Shown in pieces: positions 32,736-41,181 of a stretch of DNA of 64,000 bases. Location of the stretch: assembly GCA_964546285.1 (NCBI GenBank), contig CAZJJK010000002.1, forward strand, positions 1 through 64,000, given 5' to 3'. The DNA comes from CAZJJK01 sp964546285 (GTDB lineage Bacteria > Spirochaetota > Spirochaetia > Treponematales > Breznakiellaceae). The translations under genes were made by a program, and so were the position numbers. The first letter of the stretch is position 1; each line of letters opens with the position of its first letter. The notes below the pieces were generated by a model, which ran no database searches, was not told the origin of the DNA, and saw only the letters and a list, made by a program, of their open reading frames with translations.

Positions 32736-34786
32736 ATGAACAAATACAAAGCTTTATAGGTAGCTTAACGGATTATTCGGCCTCTGAAATAGCCAGTATC
32801 GCGGAAGCGGCCGAATGGGCCGATAAATCCCATGTGAACCAGAAAAGAGCTTCTGGGGATCCCTATGCAATCCATCCTTTAGGCACAGCGGCCATACTCG
32901 TTGAGCTAAAAATGGACGCCGACAGTATTATTGCCGCCCTGCTACATGATGTATTGGAAGACACCCAGGTTGAGGCCGATGAAATTGAGCGGCGTTTTGG
33001 GAAATCGGTAAGACATATGGTTGAAGGGGTCACGAAGATCGCCGATCTACCCTCTCAAAACAAGACTAAACAGGAAGCGGAAAGTATTAGAAAGATGCTT
33101 TTCGCCATGGTAGAGGACATACGAGTAATCTTAATTAAACTGGCTGATAAATTGGATAATATGCGTACGCTCGGCCACTTAAACGAAGACCGGCGAAAAG
33201 CTATTGCCCAAGAATGCATCGATATATACGCGCCTCTCGCCGATCGTCTTGGTATTTCTTGGATTAAGGATGAGCTGGAAGATTTATCGCTTAAACATCT
33301 CAACCATGACGCCTATGAGCAAATCAAGGGTTTGGTCGCGCTAAAGAAAGGCGAGCGCGCTGAATTCCTAAAAAAGGTTCAAGACGCGCTTTACCATGAA
33401 GCCGCCGCGGCTGGCATCAAAATCACGGTCATGTCGCGCGCTAAGCATTTCTATTCTATATACCAAAAAATAAGAAAGCGCGCTAAAGAGTCCGGCGAAT
33501 TGTACGACCTTTTAGGCATACGTATGCTCTGCGAAAAAACCGATGACTGTTATACCCTGCTTGGTTTAGTGCATAAGCTCTGGAAGCCGATAGATGGCCG
33601 CTTTAAAGATTATATAGCTATGCCGAAGAACAATGGCTACCAAAGTCTTCATACAACCGTAATGTGTTTTGAGGGTAAGCTTATAGAAATACAAATTCGC
33701 ACCTGGGAAATGCACCATGTCGCCGAATACGGTGTAGCCGGGCATTGGTTGTATAAAACCGGGGGCGCTAAGGACTGGATACAGCCTAAAGAAATTTCCT
33801 TGGTAAACAAACTAAAGACCTGGAACAGGCTTAACGCTGAAGCTAAACAAGAGCTTGGTACAAGCGACGAGTCAAACTTTCTTGAGGACATTAAAAGAGA
33901 ACTCCTTAAAGATTCCATCTATGTATTTACTCCAAAGGGAAATGTTATAGAGCTCCCCTCAGGCGCCACGCCTATAGATTTTGCTTATCAGATTCATTCA
34001 GCCATAGGCGATCACTGCGTCGCGGCTAAGGCCGATGGTTCTATCGTTCCCTTAACGTCAGAATTAAAAAACACGCAGGTTGTGGAGATTCTCACATCGC
34101 CGCAGGCCCACCCACATTTAAACTGGCTGCGCGCGGCCCGGACATCCAAAGCGCGGAGCAAAATACGTTCTTGGCTTATCCAAAATGACGATACGCTGAT
34201 AATTGATAAGAACATAGTAGCAAAAAAAAGAGCCGCGCAAGCCAGCCAAGCCACGCCGCCAACAATAAGCACGGCAGAGGGAACAAGCGCCGGTCCGCTT
34301 CAGCAAACCATTCTTCGCCCCGCCGACTCCTCTACTGGCGCTCTCCAAGTTCGCGTGGAAGACGAAAAGAATATGATGATTCATTTTGCCCGTTGTTGTT
34401 CGCCGATCACCGGCGACCCCATTGTCGGCTATGTATCGCGCGGCCGAGGCATTATTGTGCACAGACGGAATTGCCACAACCTAGCCCACATAGCCGATTT
34501 TGCCGATAGAAAAATCGATGTTGAATGGGAACACGCGGCATCCAAAACGCTCAGTAAATTCCGCGTGGAAGCGAAGTGGGCCCCTGACCTCTTTTCGGAA
34601 ATTGAGGGAGCGATCAGGAAATATCAAGGCCATCTAATTGAAGGCCGATTAGAGGAAAGCACGACTAACCGTTTGTCGGGCTTCTTTACCATGGAATTGG
34701 AAAACGAGGAAGATGTTAAAAAGGCTTTAAAAAGTTTGAGAAATATACCATCAGTAATAGCCCTTCAAGCCTATAGCGCGGACTAA
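32732..34786 (+). CDS. rel: Bifunctional (p)ppGpp synthetase/hydrolase (Rel)
   Basis: 684 residues. Makes and degrades the alarmone (p)ppGpp in starvation. HD hydrolase domain with H48, H72-D73 and E76-D77 intact (HDVLED), so hydrolysis should work. Synthetase domain with the RFKD motif at 290-293 (the RxKD type typical of bifunctional Rel) and NGYQSLHT near 300. The TGS domain (about 390-455), a zinc-finger-like segment with the CC pair (HFARCCSPITGDP), and the ACT domain follow. A low-complexity stretch (near 495-535) separates TGS and CC. As the only rel gene seen and with both sites intact, it is probably the sole stringent-response enzyme; that is inference. Confidence 0.95.
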   Translation: MNEQIQSFIGSLTDYSASEIASIAEAAEWADKSHVNQKRASGDPYAIHPLGTAAILVELKMDADSIIAALLHDVLEDTQVEADEIERRFGKSVRHMVEGVTKIADLPSQNKTKQEAESIRKMLFAMVEDIRVILIKLADKLDNMRTLGHLNEDRRKAIAQECIDIYAPLADRLGISWIKDELEDLSLKHLNHDAYEQIKGLVALKKGERAEFLKKVQDALYHEAAAAGIKITVMSRAKHFYSIYQKIRKRAKESGELYDLLGIRMLCEKTDDCYTLLGLVHKLWKPIDGRFKDYIAMPKNNGYQSLHTTVMCFEGKLIEIQIRTWEMHHVAEYGVAGHWLYKTGGAKDWIQPKEISLVNKLKTWNRLNAEAKQELGTSDESNFLEDIKRELLKDSIYVFTPKGNVIELPSGATPIDFAYQIHSAIGDHCVAAKADGSIVPLTSELKNTQVVEILTSPQAHPHLNWLRAARTSKARSKIRSWLIQNDDTLIIDKNIVAKKRAAQASQATPPTISTAEGTSAGPLQQTILRPADSSTGALQVRVEDEKNMMIHFARCCSPITGDPIVGYVSRGRGIIVHRRNCHNLAHIADFADRKIDVEWEHAASKTLSKFRVEAKWAPDLFSEIEGAIRKYQGHLIEGRLEESTTNRLSGFFTMELENEEDVKKALKSLRNIPSVIALQAYSAD

Positions 34787-34811
34787 GAGAGCGTAAGCTT
34801 GTTCCTCTGAC

Positions 34812-34845
34812 AAAAAAAGCGACCTAAGAAGATGAAAGCCTCGCT
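34812..34845 (-). terminator. Weak terminator of the liv operon
   Basis: On the minus strand a 5-bp stem (AGCGA 34841-34845 with TCGCT, complement of 34818-34822) is followed by seven T. It lies about 70 bases past the CBS/ACT gene. The short stem makes this uncertain. Confidence 0.3.
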
Positions 34846-34913
34846 GATAAAGGAGTCCACCTTACAATGAAGTACCACGGAGCAAGATACAAGGTCTGGC
34901 CCTCGCCTTCCAC

Positions 34914-35573
34914 TCAAACAGCGCTCGTCTCATCCCCGCGAACATCTATAACCCGATCCACAACAGGTGTGACGGTTTCTAGCAACTCCCGGCGGGAAAG
35001 ACCTTCCACCTTCATTGTACAATATGAATTAGTGAGGTCTTCTCCATCCAGCGTAACCAACGATAGGATATTCCCCCCAGAATCCGCTATCGCTGAGGCT
35101 AGGGCGGCCAACTCACCGCGTTTTTCCGGCATAAGGACAGTTAACCGAATACCGCTATGCCGCGCGCCAAATAATTCAATAAACAACTTAAAAAGATCTG
35201 ACTCCGTAATTATTCCAACTAAGATTTCACCACGCATTACCGGTAAACCGGAAATATTATTATCCACCATAATTCGCGCCGCTTCTTCCACCGGAAGGTC
35301 CTCAGTCGCGGTCACAAGCTTTTTGGTCATCACCTTTTCAACTTTCAGTTTAGAAATAAGATATTGTAACTCATACATATCCAAGGCCGTCGCTGGCGAC
35401 GGCGAAGCGTGGATTAGGTCTGACGCGGTTACGATTCCGACCAGTTTCCCGTTTTTTTCCAGCACGGGGAGTCGATGAATCTTTTCTCGGCGCATAAGCG
35501 CTCGGGCATCGGGCACCGGCAGATCGGGATGAATAGTCACCGGATTTTTACTCATGCAGCGCGCTACAGTCAT
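34914..35573 (-). CDS. Tandem CBS domain protein with C-terminal ACT domain
   Basis: 219 residues. Two CBS domains (about 1-60 and 75-135), a pair that usually binds adenine nucleotides, then an ACT domain (about 142-215), often a sensor for amino acids. The closest known architecture is the AcuB type. Position at the end of the branched-chain amino-acid operon, two bases after livF with AGGAGG inside livF, suggests a sensor that ties transport to energy or amino-acid state. Motifs: MSKNPVTI and MTKKLVTA open the two domains. No DNA-binding or catalytic part. Confidence 0.85.
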   Translation of the reverse strand: MTVARCMSKNPVTIHPDLPVPDARALMRREKIHRLPVLEKNGKLVGIVTASDLIHASPSPATALDMYELQYLISKLKVEKVMTKKLVTATEDLPVEEAARIMVDNNISGLPVMRGEILVGIITESDLFKLFIELFGARHSGIRLTVLMPEKRGELAALASAIADSGGNILSLVTLDGEDLTNSYCTMKVEGLSRRELLETVTPVVDRVIDVRGDETSAV

Positions 35574-35575
35574 TA

Positions 35576-36280
35576 TCAGCCTCCTAGATACGCTTTCTTG
35601 ACTGCCTCCAGGTTCGCCAATTCACTGGCCGGCCCTTGCATCACTATGGTGCCGGTTTCCAGAATATAAACCCGTGAGGCCAGAGCGAGCGCCTTATACG
35701 CGTTTTGTTCCACCAATAATATAGTAACGCCAGCCTCATTTATTTCTTTAATTATAGAAAATATTTCATCAACCAACACTGGCGCTAGTCCCATTGACGG
35801 TTCGTCCAACAATAACAGCCTTGGTTTGGCCATTATGGCCCGCCCAATGGCCAACATCTGTTGTTCTCCGCCAGACAAAGTCCCGGCTATTTGTTTGCGC
35901 CTTTCTTTTAAGCGTGGAAAACTAGAAAACACACGCTCAAATGAAGAAGCTAAGCTCTTTCCATCGCGTCTACTATAAGCGCCCATCTCTAAATTTTCCG
36001 TTACGGTAAGATTAGCGAAAACCCTACGTCCTTCAGGAACTTGGACTAAACCCCGCCGTACAATGTCATGGGGTTCGCTTAAGCTGATATCAACCCCGTC
36101 AAATTCAACAAATCCTCCAGTCTTCTGGACTATGTTGGAAATAGCGTGAAGCGTAGTCGTCTTTCCAGAACCATTCGCGCCAATCAAGGAGATAATCTCA
36201 CCCTTCGCCACATCAAAACTGATGGAGCGCAGAGCCCGAATAGTCCCATAATGGACGGTCAAGCCTTTTACCTTAAGCAT
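35576..36280 (-). CDS. livF: Branched-chain amino-acid ABC transporter ATPase LivF
   Basis: 234 residues. Walker A GANGSGKT, Q-loop, signature LSGGEQQ, Walker B LLLLDEPSMG and H-loop region (ILLVEQNA) in order. The VEQNA ending is typical for LivF rather than LivG. Forms the ATPase pair with LivG at the cytoplasmic face. Start overlaps the end of livG by eight bases. Confidence 0.95.
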   Translation of the reverse strand: MLKVKGLTVHYGTIRALRSISFDVAKGEIISLIGANGSGKTTTLHAISNIVQKTGGFVEFDGVDISLSEPHDIVRRGLVQVPEGRRVFANLTVTENLEMGAYSRRDGKSLASSFERVFSSFPRLKERRKQIAGTLSGGEQQMLAIGRAIMAKPRLLLLDEPSMGLAPVLVDEIFSIIKEINEAGVTILLVEQNAYKALALASRVYILETGTIVMQGPASELANLEAVKKAYLGG

Positions 36281-37067
36281 CTATCGCCTCTTCGCCTAAA
36301 TACGCCTTAATGACAGCCGGGTCGCGTTTTATTTCTGACGGGACTCCTTCCGCTATAGTTCTGCCATAATCCAACACGATAAGCCTTTCACAAATACCCA
36401 TAACGAGATTCATATCATGTTCTATCAACAGGATTGTCAGCTTAAAGCGTTTACGGATAAACGCGATAAGCTCCATTAAGGCTTTTGTTTCCTGAGGATT
36501 CATCCCCGCGGCTGGTTCATCCAATAACAAGACCCGTGGATTCCCCGCGAGAGCCCGCGCTATTTCCAGTTTTCGCTGTTCACCATAAGGTAAATTTTGG
36601 GCCTGCTCATCGGCTTTTTCCTTAATACCGAAGAGATCAAGCAAATCCATCGCGGTAGAAGCTATCCGCTCTTCTTCAGAATAATAGCGATGGCTACGTA
36701 GAACAGCACCGAAAGGCGTATACGCGACCCGATCATGCATAGCGATGCGGACATTATCCAATACCGATAATTCCTTGAATAAGCGAATGTTCTGGAAAGT
36801 ACGGGCTATACCTTTATTAGCTATCCAGTGAGGTTCACGCCCTCCTATGCTTAACTGATTCCCCTTTCCATCATTGTATAAGATTGTACCTGAAGTGGGT
36901 TTGTATAAACCAGAAAGCATATTGAACACGGTCGTTTTACCAGCGCCATTTGGACCAATTAGCCCAACCAGCTCTCCCTCTTCCAAAACGCAGGAAAAAT
37001 CGGTAACCGCCTTAAGCCCTCCAAAGACTATGGAAATCTCATCGATTTGTAAAATAGCGTTATTCAT
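36273..37067 (-). CDS. livG: Branched-chain amino-acid ABC transporter ATPase LivG
   Basis: 264 residues. Walker A GPNGAGKT, signature LPYGEQRKLEIARAL (the usual LSGGQ is altered as in most LivG), Walker B VLLLDEPAAG, and ILLIEHDMNLVM. Longer than LivF, with the LivG-type insertion before the signature (about 90-130). Overlaps livM by eight bases and livF by eight. Confidence 0.95.
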   Translation of the reverse strand: MNNAILQIDEISIVFGGLKAVTDFSCVLEEGELVGLIGPNGAGKTTVFNMLSGLYKPTSGTILYNDGKGNQLSIGGREPHWIANKGIARTFQNIRLFKELSVLDNVRIAMHDRVAYTPFGAVLRSHRYYSEEERIASTAMDLLDLFGIKEKADEQAQNLPYGEQRKLEIARALAGNPRVLLLDEPAAGMNPQETKALMELIAFIRKRFKLTILLIEHDMNLVMGICERLIVLDYGRTIAEGVPSEIKRDPAVIKAYLGEEAIDA

Positions 37068-38070
37068 CTTTCACCACCTTGGCTTTCACTTTTCTTCGGC
37101 GTAGGAAACGCGCGAAAGAACAAGCTAATCCGCTAGGCGATAATTCGGAACGCCCCATCAGGCCCTTTGGCCGGAACAGCATAATTAAAATTAATAAAAG
37201 AGGATATATGACTAAACGATAGTCCTTTAGAAAGCGTAAAAACTCTTGTAAATACGTCAACGTAAAGCTGGAAATAATAGTCCCGGTTACACTTCCCATC
37301 CCGCCTAATACGACGATGATAAGGAAATCAACACTCTTTAAAAAATTAAACATTGTCGGATTCAGATACCCAAAGAAGGGCGCGTATAAGCCGCCGCCGA
37401 TACCAGCGATAAACGCGGATATCGTGAAACTCATCATCTTGTACCCAAATACGGGAACACCATTGGACGATGCCGCTATTTCGTTTTCCCGAATAGAGAT
37501 AATCGCCCTGCCATAAGAAGACTTTAGAAAATTCGTTAAAGCCGCCAAGATTAGCAATAAGGACGCCGTTACAACAGCGAAAGACACCGCTGGCTGATCC
37601 AGTATATTTTCAGTGAAGCCGGGAATACCCTTAAGACCGGCGGCGCCTCCGGTCAGGCCTTTAAGATTTATCATCACGACACGGATGATTTCACCAAAAC
37701 CTAAGGTAACGATAGCCAAATAATCACCGGACAGCTTTAAAGTGGGAAAACCTATGGCTATTCCGAACAGCGCTGACACGACTCCGCCAAGGATTATGGA
37801 ACCGCCAAGAGGGATTTGAAGCCGCATGGTAAAGAAAGCCGCTGTATACGCTCCAATCGCCATAAAACCCGCGTGTCCAAGCGCCAATTGCCCGGTTATT
37901 CCAGAAATCAGATTCAGACTAAGCGCTATTATCGCGTTGATGCCAGATAAGGTAAGAATTTGCGCGATATACTCATCTATGATTCCTATACTAATTAGCC
38001 AAGAGGGAATAAAGGTAAGCAGTATGGATAAGGCCAGGAGGAATACGCCATTACGAAGCTTGTTTCTCAT
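37060..38070 (-). CDS. livM: Branched-chain amino-acid ABC transporter permease LivM
   Basis: 336 residues from ATG 38068-38070, two bases past the livH stop; an ATG at 38091 inside livH is an alternative start. About eight to ten hydrophobic helices. LSLNLISGITGQLALGHAGFMAIGAY is the conserved LivM segment and the GGMGSVTG loop contacts the ATPases. Forms the membrane channel with LivH. Confidence 0.92.
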   Translation of the reverse strand: MRNKLRNGVFLLALSILLTFIPSWLISIGIIDEYIAQILTLSGINAIIALSLNLISGITGQLALGHAGFMAIGAYTAAFFTMRLQIPLGGSIILGGVVSALFGIAIGFPTLKLSGDYLAIVTLGFGEIIRVVMINLKGLTGGAAGLKGIPGFTENILDQPAVSFAVVTASLLLILAALTNFLKSSYGRAIISIRENEIAASSNGVPVFGYKMMSFTISAFIAGIGGGLYAPFFGYLNPTMFNFLKSVDFLIIVVLGGMGSVTGTIISSFTLTYLQEFLRFLKDYRLVIYPLLLILIMLFRPKGLMGRSELSPSGLACSFARFLRRRKVKAKVVKDE

Positions 38071-38071
38071 T

Positions 38072-38971
38072 TTAGACTTTCTCCCGGACATTCTTACCCA
38101 TGATGCCGGTAGGCTTTGCCAATAATATGATAATCAATATACCGAACGCTATAGCATCAGCTAACTGTGAAGATATAAAACCCTTTGTGAGGGTTTCCGC
38201 TATACCCAATATATACCCGCCTATCATCGCCCCGGGTATTGATCCGATACCGCCGAGAACCGCGGCGATAAAGGCTTTAAGCCCTGGCATGATTCCCATA
38301 TAAGGCTCCACTTGGGGATAAGCGGTAGAGAATAAGATACCGGCCGCGGCGGCAAGCATGGAGCCTAAACCAAAAGTAAACGAGATAATTCGATTAACGG
38401 GTATACCCATTAGACTGGCGGCGTTTCTATCAAAGGAAACCGCCCGCATAGCCTTCCCCGTCTTTGTGGACATTACAATGTAATTCAAAGCTATCATCAA
38501 CACTATTGAAACCGAAACGACGATAATCTGAACATTGCTAATGTTCATACCCAAAAGTGTCATATTAACTGTTTTCATAGTAGGGAATTGGCGCGGATTT
38601 GGACCGATAAAGGGCAAAACGCGCGCTCCGTTTTCCAATATTAGCGAAACGCCGATAGCGGTTATAAGAGAATTAATTCGCGGCGCGGAACGAAGCGGCT
38701 TATAGGAAAGCCGTTCAATAACAATACCAAGAACGGCGCTTATAAGCATGGAAAAAACAAACGCGGCTAACAAAACAGGCCAGGAAGCCCCAAATCGAAT
38801 TAGAACAAAATACCCGGCGAAAGCTCCTATCATCAAAATATCGCCATGAGCGAAATTGATGAGCTTAACTATCCCGTAGACCATAGTATACCCAAGAGCT
38901 ATCAACGCGTAGATACTGCCCAAGGCGATACCATTTATAATTTGCTGAAAAACCTCGCTACCTATTGACAC
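38072..38971 (-). CDS. livH: Branched-chain amino-acid ABC transporter permease LivH
   Basis: 299 residues from GTG 38969-38971, chosen because GGAG lies six bases upstream; a TTG at 38986 sits in the tail of the terminator and has no ribosome site. Conserved LivH opening NGIALGSIYALIALGYTMVYG and the INFAHGD segment; GGIGSIPGAMIGG near the C-terminus is the ATPase-coupling loop. Translation begins right after the hairpins that follow livK. Confidence 0.92.
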   Translation of the reverse strand: MSIGSEVFQQIINGIALGSIYALIALGYTMVYGIVKLINFAHGDILMIGAFAGYFVLIRFGASWPVLLAAFVFSMLISAVLGIVIERLSYKPLRSAPRINSLITAIGVSLILENGARVLPFIGPNPRQFPTMKTVNMTLLGMNISNVQIIVVSVSIVLMIALNYIVMSTKTGKAMRAVSFDRNAASLMGIPVNRIISFTFGLGSMLAAAAGILFSTAYPQVEPYMGIMPGLKAFIAAVLGGIGSIPGAMIGGYILGIAETLTKGFISSQLADAIAFGILIIILLAKPTGIMGKNVREKV

Positions 38972-38987
38972 AATACGCTCCGTCAAT

Positions 38988-39037
38988 AAAAAAAGCCGAC
39001 AGGCCAGGCGCGTCGCCGCGTCCGGGTCCGTCGGCTT
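38988..39037 (-). terminator. Partial terminator between livK and livH
   Basis: Minus strand: 8-bp AAGCCGAC (complement of 39030-39037) paired with GTCGGCTT (complement of 38993-39000), then T through 38988. It follows livK and precedes livH, so some transcripts should stop after the binding-protein gene, giving more LivK than permease. Confidence 0.8.
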
Positions 39038-39040
39038 GGT

Positions 39041-39063
39041 TATACCGCGATTATAGCGGTATA
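39041..39063 (-). repeat. Second hairpin after livK
   Basis: TATACCGC-N7-GCGGTATA, a perfect 8-bp inverted repeat immediately before the terminator and nine bases after the livK stop. Likely protects the livK mRNA 3' end. Confidence 0.7.
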
Positions 39064-39071
39064 GTCAACGT

Positions 39072-40211
39072 TTACGGGTTGACTGTTCCGGCGTATTTTG
39101 TGGTAAGTTTCCCGTCCGCACCTTTTACTACTTCCAGTATGACAGCCGATTTAACCGGATTGCGTTTTTCGTCAAACGTGATACGTCCGGTAACCAACTT
39201 CATATCCAAAAGCGCTAACGCGTCCCTAATCTTTTGACTATCATCCGCGGTTCCGGCGTTTTTAATCGCTTCAGCGACCAAATAAGCGGCATCATAGCCA
39301 AGAGCGGCTAGAGCGTTCGGTTCAATACCGTATTTAGCCTTAAACGAAGAAACGAATTTCCTGACAGCGGGATCTTCGGCGTCTGGACTATAATGGTTGG
39401 AATAGTACCCATTTAAAGCTTCTTCGCCAGCGTTATTGGTTATTTCATCCCAGCCGTCGGCTCCAACCATCGGTATGGTCATACCCTGGGAACGGACTTG
39501 CTTGGCTATTAGAGAAACAGTGTTGTAGTAGTCAGGAAGCAATAATACTTCGGGATCAGTCGCCTTAATCTTGGTAAGCTGAGCGTTAAAATCTTTATCG
39601 CCTGTATTATACGATTCTTTCGCGACTACACTTCCACCTACGTTTAAAAATTTCTTTTCAAAATTCTCCATTAAGCCGACAGAATAGTCGTTTGAGATAT
39701 CATAAAGGATAGCGGCCTTGGTAGCTCCCAATTTTTCAGCGCTAAACTGAGCGACAACCTCTCCTTGGAAAGAATCGTTATAGCAAGCTCTGAAGATGAA
39801 ATCGCCGGCGTCAGTTACGGTATCATTTGTTGATGAAGTAGTGATTAATACCGTTTTTTTCGCTTGCGCCAAACTAGTTATAGCCAAGGTGCATTTTGAG
39901 GTCAAAGCGCCGATCACAACTTTTACCTTATCGGCTGAAGTCAGCTTCTTAAAAGCGTTTGTTGTCTTTTCTGGGTTAGCCTCATCATCTTCGGTGATCA
40001 AAGACAATTTTTTCCCAAGAACGCCTCCAGCGACATTGATCTCCTCGAAAGCCATAGCGATGGCGTCTCTGGTTTGAATGCCATAAGCCGATATGCTACC
40101 AGAAATCGGCTGGATAGTACCAATTTTAATAAGGTTCTTATCCTGCGAGCCGCACGAAAATAGCACCGCCGCGATGATAGCCACCAAGCCTAGGTATTTG
40201 AAACGCTTCAT
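39072..40211 (-). CDS. livK: Branched-chain amino-acid-binding lipoprotein LivK
   Basis: 379 residues from ATG 40209-40211, preceded by GAGGAGGAG; the longer frame to 40247 is rejected for lack of a ribosome site. A lipoprotein signal with C20 (AVLFSC) anchors it. Mature protein follows periplasmic Leu/Ile/Val-binding type I folds: IKIGTIQPISGS, then AFEEINVAGGVLGKKL, and the Asn/Thr-rich TTSSTNDTVTD ligand loop. It is first of livK-livH-livM-livG-livF-CBS/ACT. Ligand is inferred as a branched-chain or similar amino acid. The operator-like repeat upstream may respond to it. Confidence 0.93.
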   Translation of the reverse strand: MKRFKYLGLVAIIAAVLFSCGSQDKNLIKIGTIQPISGSISAYGIQTRDAIAMAFEEINVAGGVLGKKLSLITEDDEANPEKTTNAFKKLTSADKVKVVIGALTSKCTLAITSLAQAKKTVLITTSSTNDTVTDAGDFIFRACYNDSFQGEVVAQFSAEKLGATKAAILYDISNDYSVGLMENFEKKFLNVGGSVVAKESYNTGDKDFNAQLTKIKATDPEVLLLPDYYNTVSLIAKQVRSQGMTIPMVGADGWDEITNNAGEEALNGYYSNHYSPDAEDPAVRKFVSSFKAKYGIEPNALAALGYDAAYLVAEAIKNAGTADDSQKIRDALALLDMKLVTGRITFDEKRNPVKSAVILEVVKGADGKLTTKYAGTVNP

Positions 40212-40252
40212 AATTCTCCTCCTCAGGTAGACTTTTGAAAGCAACAAAACGG

Positions 40253-40282
40253 ATACTAAGTTATTTTTATGCAGATTGTCTA
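40253..40282 (-). promoter_or_regulatory. Promoter of the liv operon
   Basis: Minus strand: -35 TAGACA (40277-40282), 18-base spacer, -10 TAGTAT (40253-40258). The -35 box lies in the loop of the inverted repeat at 40263-40300. Confidence 0.5.
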
Positions 40283-40300
40283 GTGTTTTTGCATAAAAAT
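40263..40300. promoter_or_regulatory. Operator-like inverted repeat over the liv promoter
   Basis: ATTTTTATGCA (40263-40273) and TGCATAAAAAT (40290-40300), a perfect 11-bp inverted repeat with 16 bases between. One arm falls between the -10 and -35 boxes, the other just beyond the -35, so a bound protein would block or reshape the promoter. Arm centres are 27 bases apart. Confidence 0.55.
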
Positions 40301-40344
40301 GTATTATCGTGTATTTTCAACATTACACCAGACGGGCGTATACC

Positions 40345-40371
40345 AAAAAAAACCCGCGCTTTAGCGCGGGT
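40345..40371 (-). terminator. Terminator of the ribosomal-protein operon
   Basis: Minus strand: 8-bp GC-rich stem (40352-40359 with 40364-40371, ACCCGCGC), 4-base loop, then a run of seven or eight T. It ends the long tuf-to-zinc-ribbon transcript. Confidence 0.9.
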
Positions 40372-40392
40372 ATGTATCCGATATTACTAAAA

Positions 40393-40569
40393 TTATACAG
40401 CTTTTGCTTTCGCCATATTCGCTTTGCATATTTTGCAAATCTTTGTCTTAGCGCCATCTATCTCTTTTTCATAGAGTACTTTAACGCCATCTCTTTTACA
40501 AAGGGGACAAGTTCCGCGACCATGGGAGGGCAACTCCCGAATACCTTTACCTCTATGCGCTTTAGCCAT
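40393..40569 (-). CDS. Small zinc-ribbon protein downstream of rplQ
   Basis: 58 residues: start ATG 40567-40569, stop 40393-40395. Two Cys pairs, C21/C24 (CPLC) and C45/C48 (CKIC), form a zinc-ribbon; both ends are basic (MAKAHRGKG, and MAKAKAV). GGGAGG lies four bases before the ATG, which begins nine bases past the rplQ stop, and the terminator follows immediately. So it is a true member of the ribosomal operon. The composition suits a ribosome- or RNA-associated protein; no known ribosomal protein family matches with confidence. It is short enough to be overlooked by gene finders. Confidence 0.75.
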   Translation of the reverse strand: MAKAHRGKGIRELPSHGRGTCPLCKRDGVKVLYEKEIDGAKTKICKICKANMAKAKAV

Positions 40570-40578
40570 ACAGCCTCC

Positions 40579-41181
40579 CTATTTGACTTCAGCCGCTTTT
40601 TCGGCCTTAACTTCCGCCGCGGCTTCTGTCTTCTTGGCTCCACCTTTCTTCACGCTGGCGCTAGTCTTCGGTTTTGCCTTTGTTTCGGTTTTCTTAACGC
40701 CTGAGGCTTTTTTAGACTCAGCTTTTTTTTCGTCAGCCTTTTTTTCATCGTTTTTCTTGGCGGTTTTAGCTTCAGCCTTATCCTTTTTCGCCGCTTTTTT
40801 CTTAGCGTCGGCCTCAACATTTAGCTTATGATCAACCAGTTCAAGAATCACAATTTCCGCCGCGTCGCCTTTACGCGGACCTAGCTTCAACACGCGAGTG
40901 TACCCGCCCTTACGCTCTTTCATACGTGGACCAATGTCCATGAATAATTTCGCGACAAGGCCTTCATCGTAAAGACGACGCGATATTAACCTGCGATTAT
41001 GAACGGAATCTTCTTTCGCGCGGGTAATCATTTTTTCCGCCGTGCGTCTAATTTCCAATGCCTTGGCCTTAGTGGTCGTAATGCGTTCATACTTAATAAG
41101 CGATCCGACCATATTACGGTGTAGGGCTTTTCTATGCGCTGATGAGCGGTCAAGGCGGTTGAACCCAATCTTATGCTTCAT
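40579..41181 (-). CDS. rplQ: 50S ribosomal protein L17 with long Lys/Ala/Glu tail
   Basis: 200 residues, against about 120-130 in most bacteria. Residues 1-120 are standard L17 (MKHKIGFNRLDRSSAHRKAL, GPRKGDAAEIVILEL), a large-subunit protein near the tunnel exit. Residues 121-200 are a repetitive tail of Lys, Ala and Glu with no predicted fold. Its start overlaps the end of rpoA by 11 bases. Such tails occur in some spirochaetes, but the role is unknown. Confidence 0.95.
   Translation of the reverse strand: MKHKIGFNRLDRSSAHRKALHRNMVGSLIKYERITTTKAKALEIRRTAEKMITRAKEDSVHNRRLISRRLYDEGLVAKLFMDIGPRMKERKGGYTRVLKLGPRKGDAAEIVILELVDHKLNVEADAKKKAAKKDKAEAKTAKKNDEKKADEKKAESKKASGVKKTETKAKPKTSASVKKGGAKKTEAAAEVKAEKAAEVK

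Noticed and set aside
34867..35478. Plus-strand frame of 203 codons with AAAGGAG upstream
   Set aside because: It lies almost wholly opposite the CBS/ACT gene, whose domains are clear. The protein is Ser/Arg-rich shadow sequence; the ribosome-like motif is probably chance.
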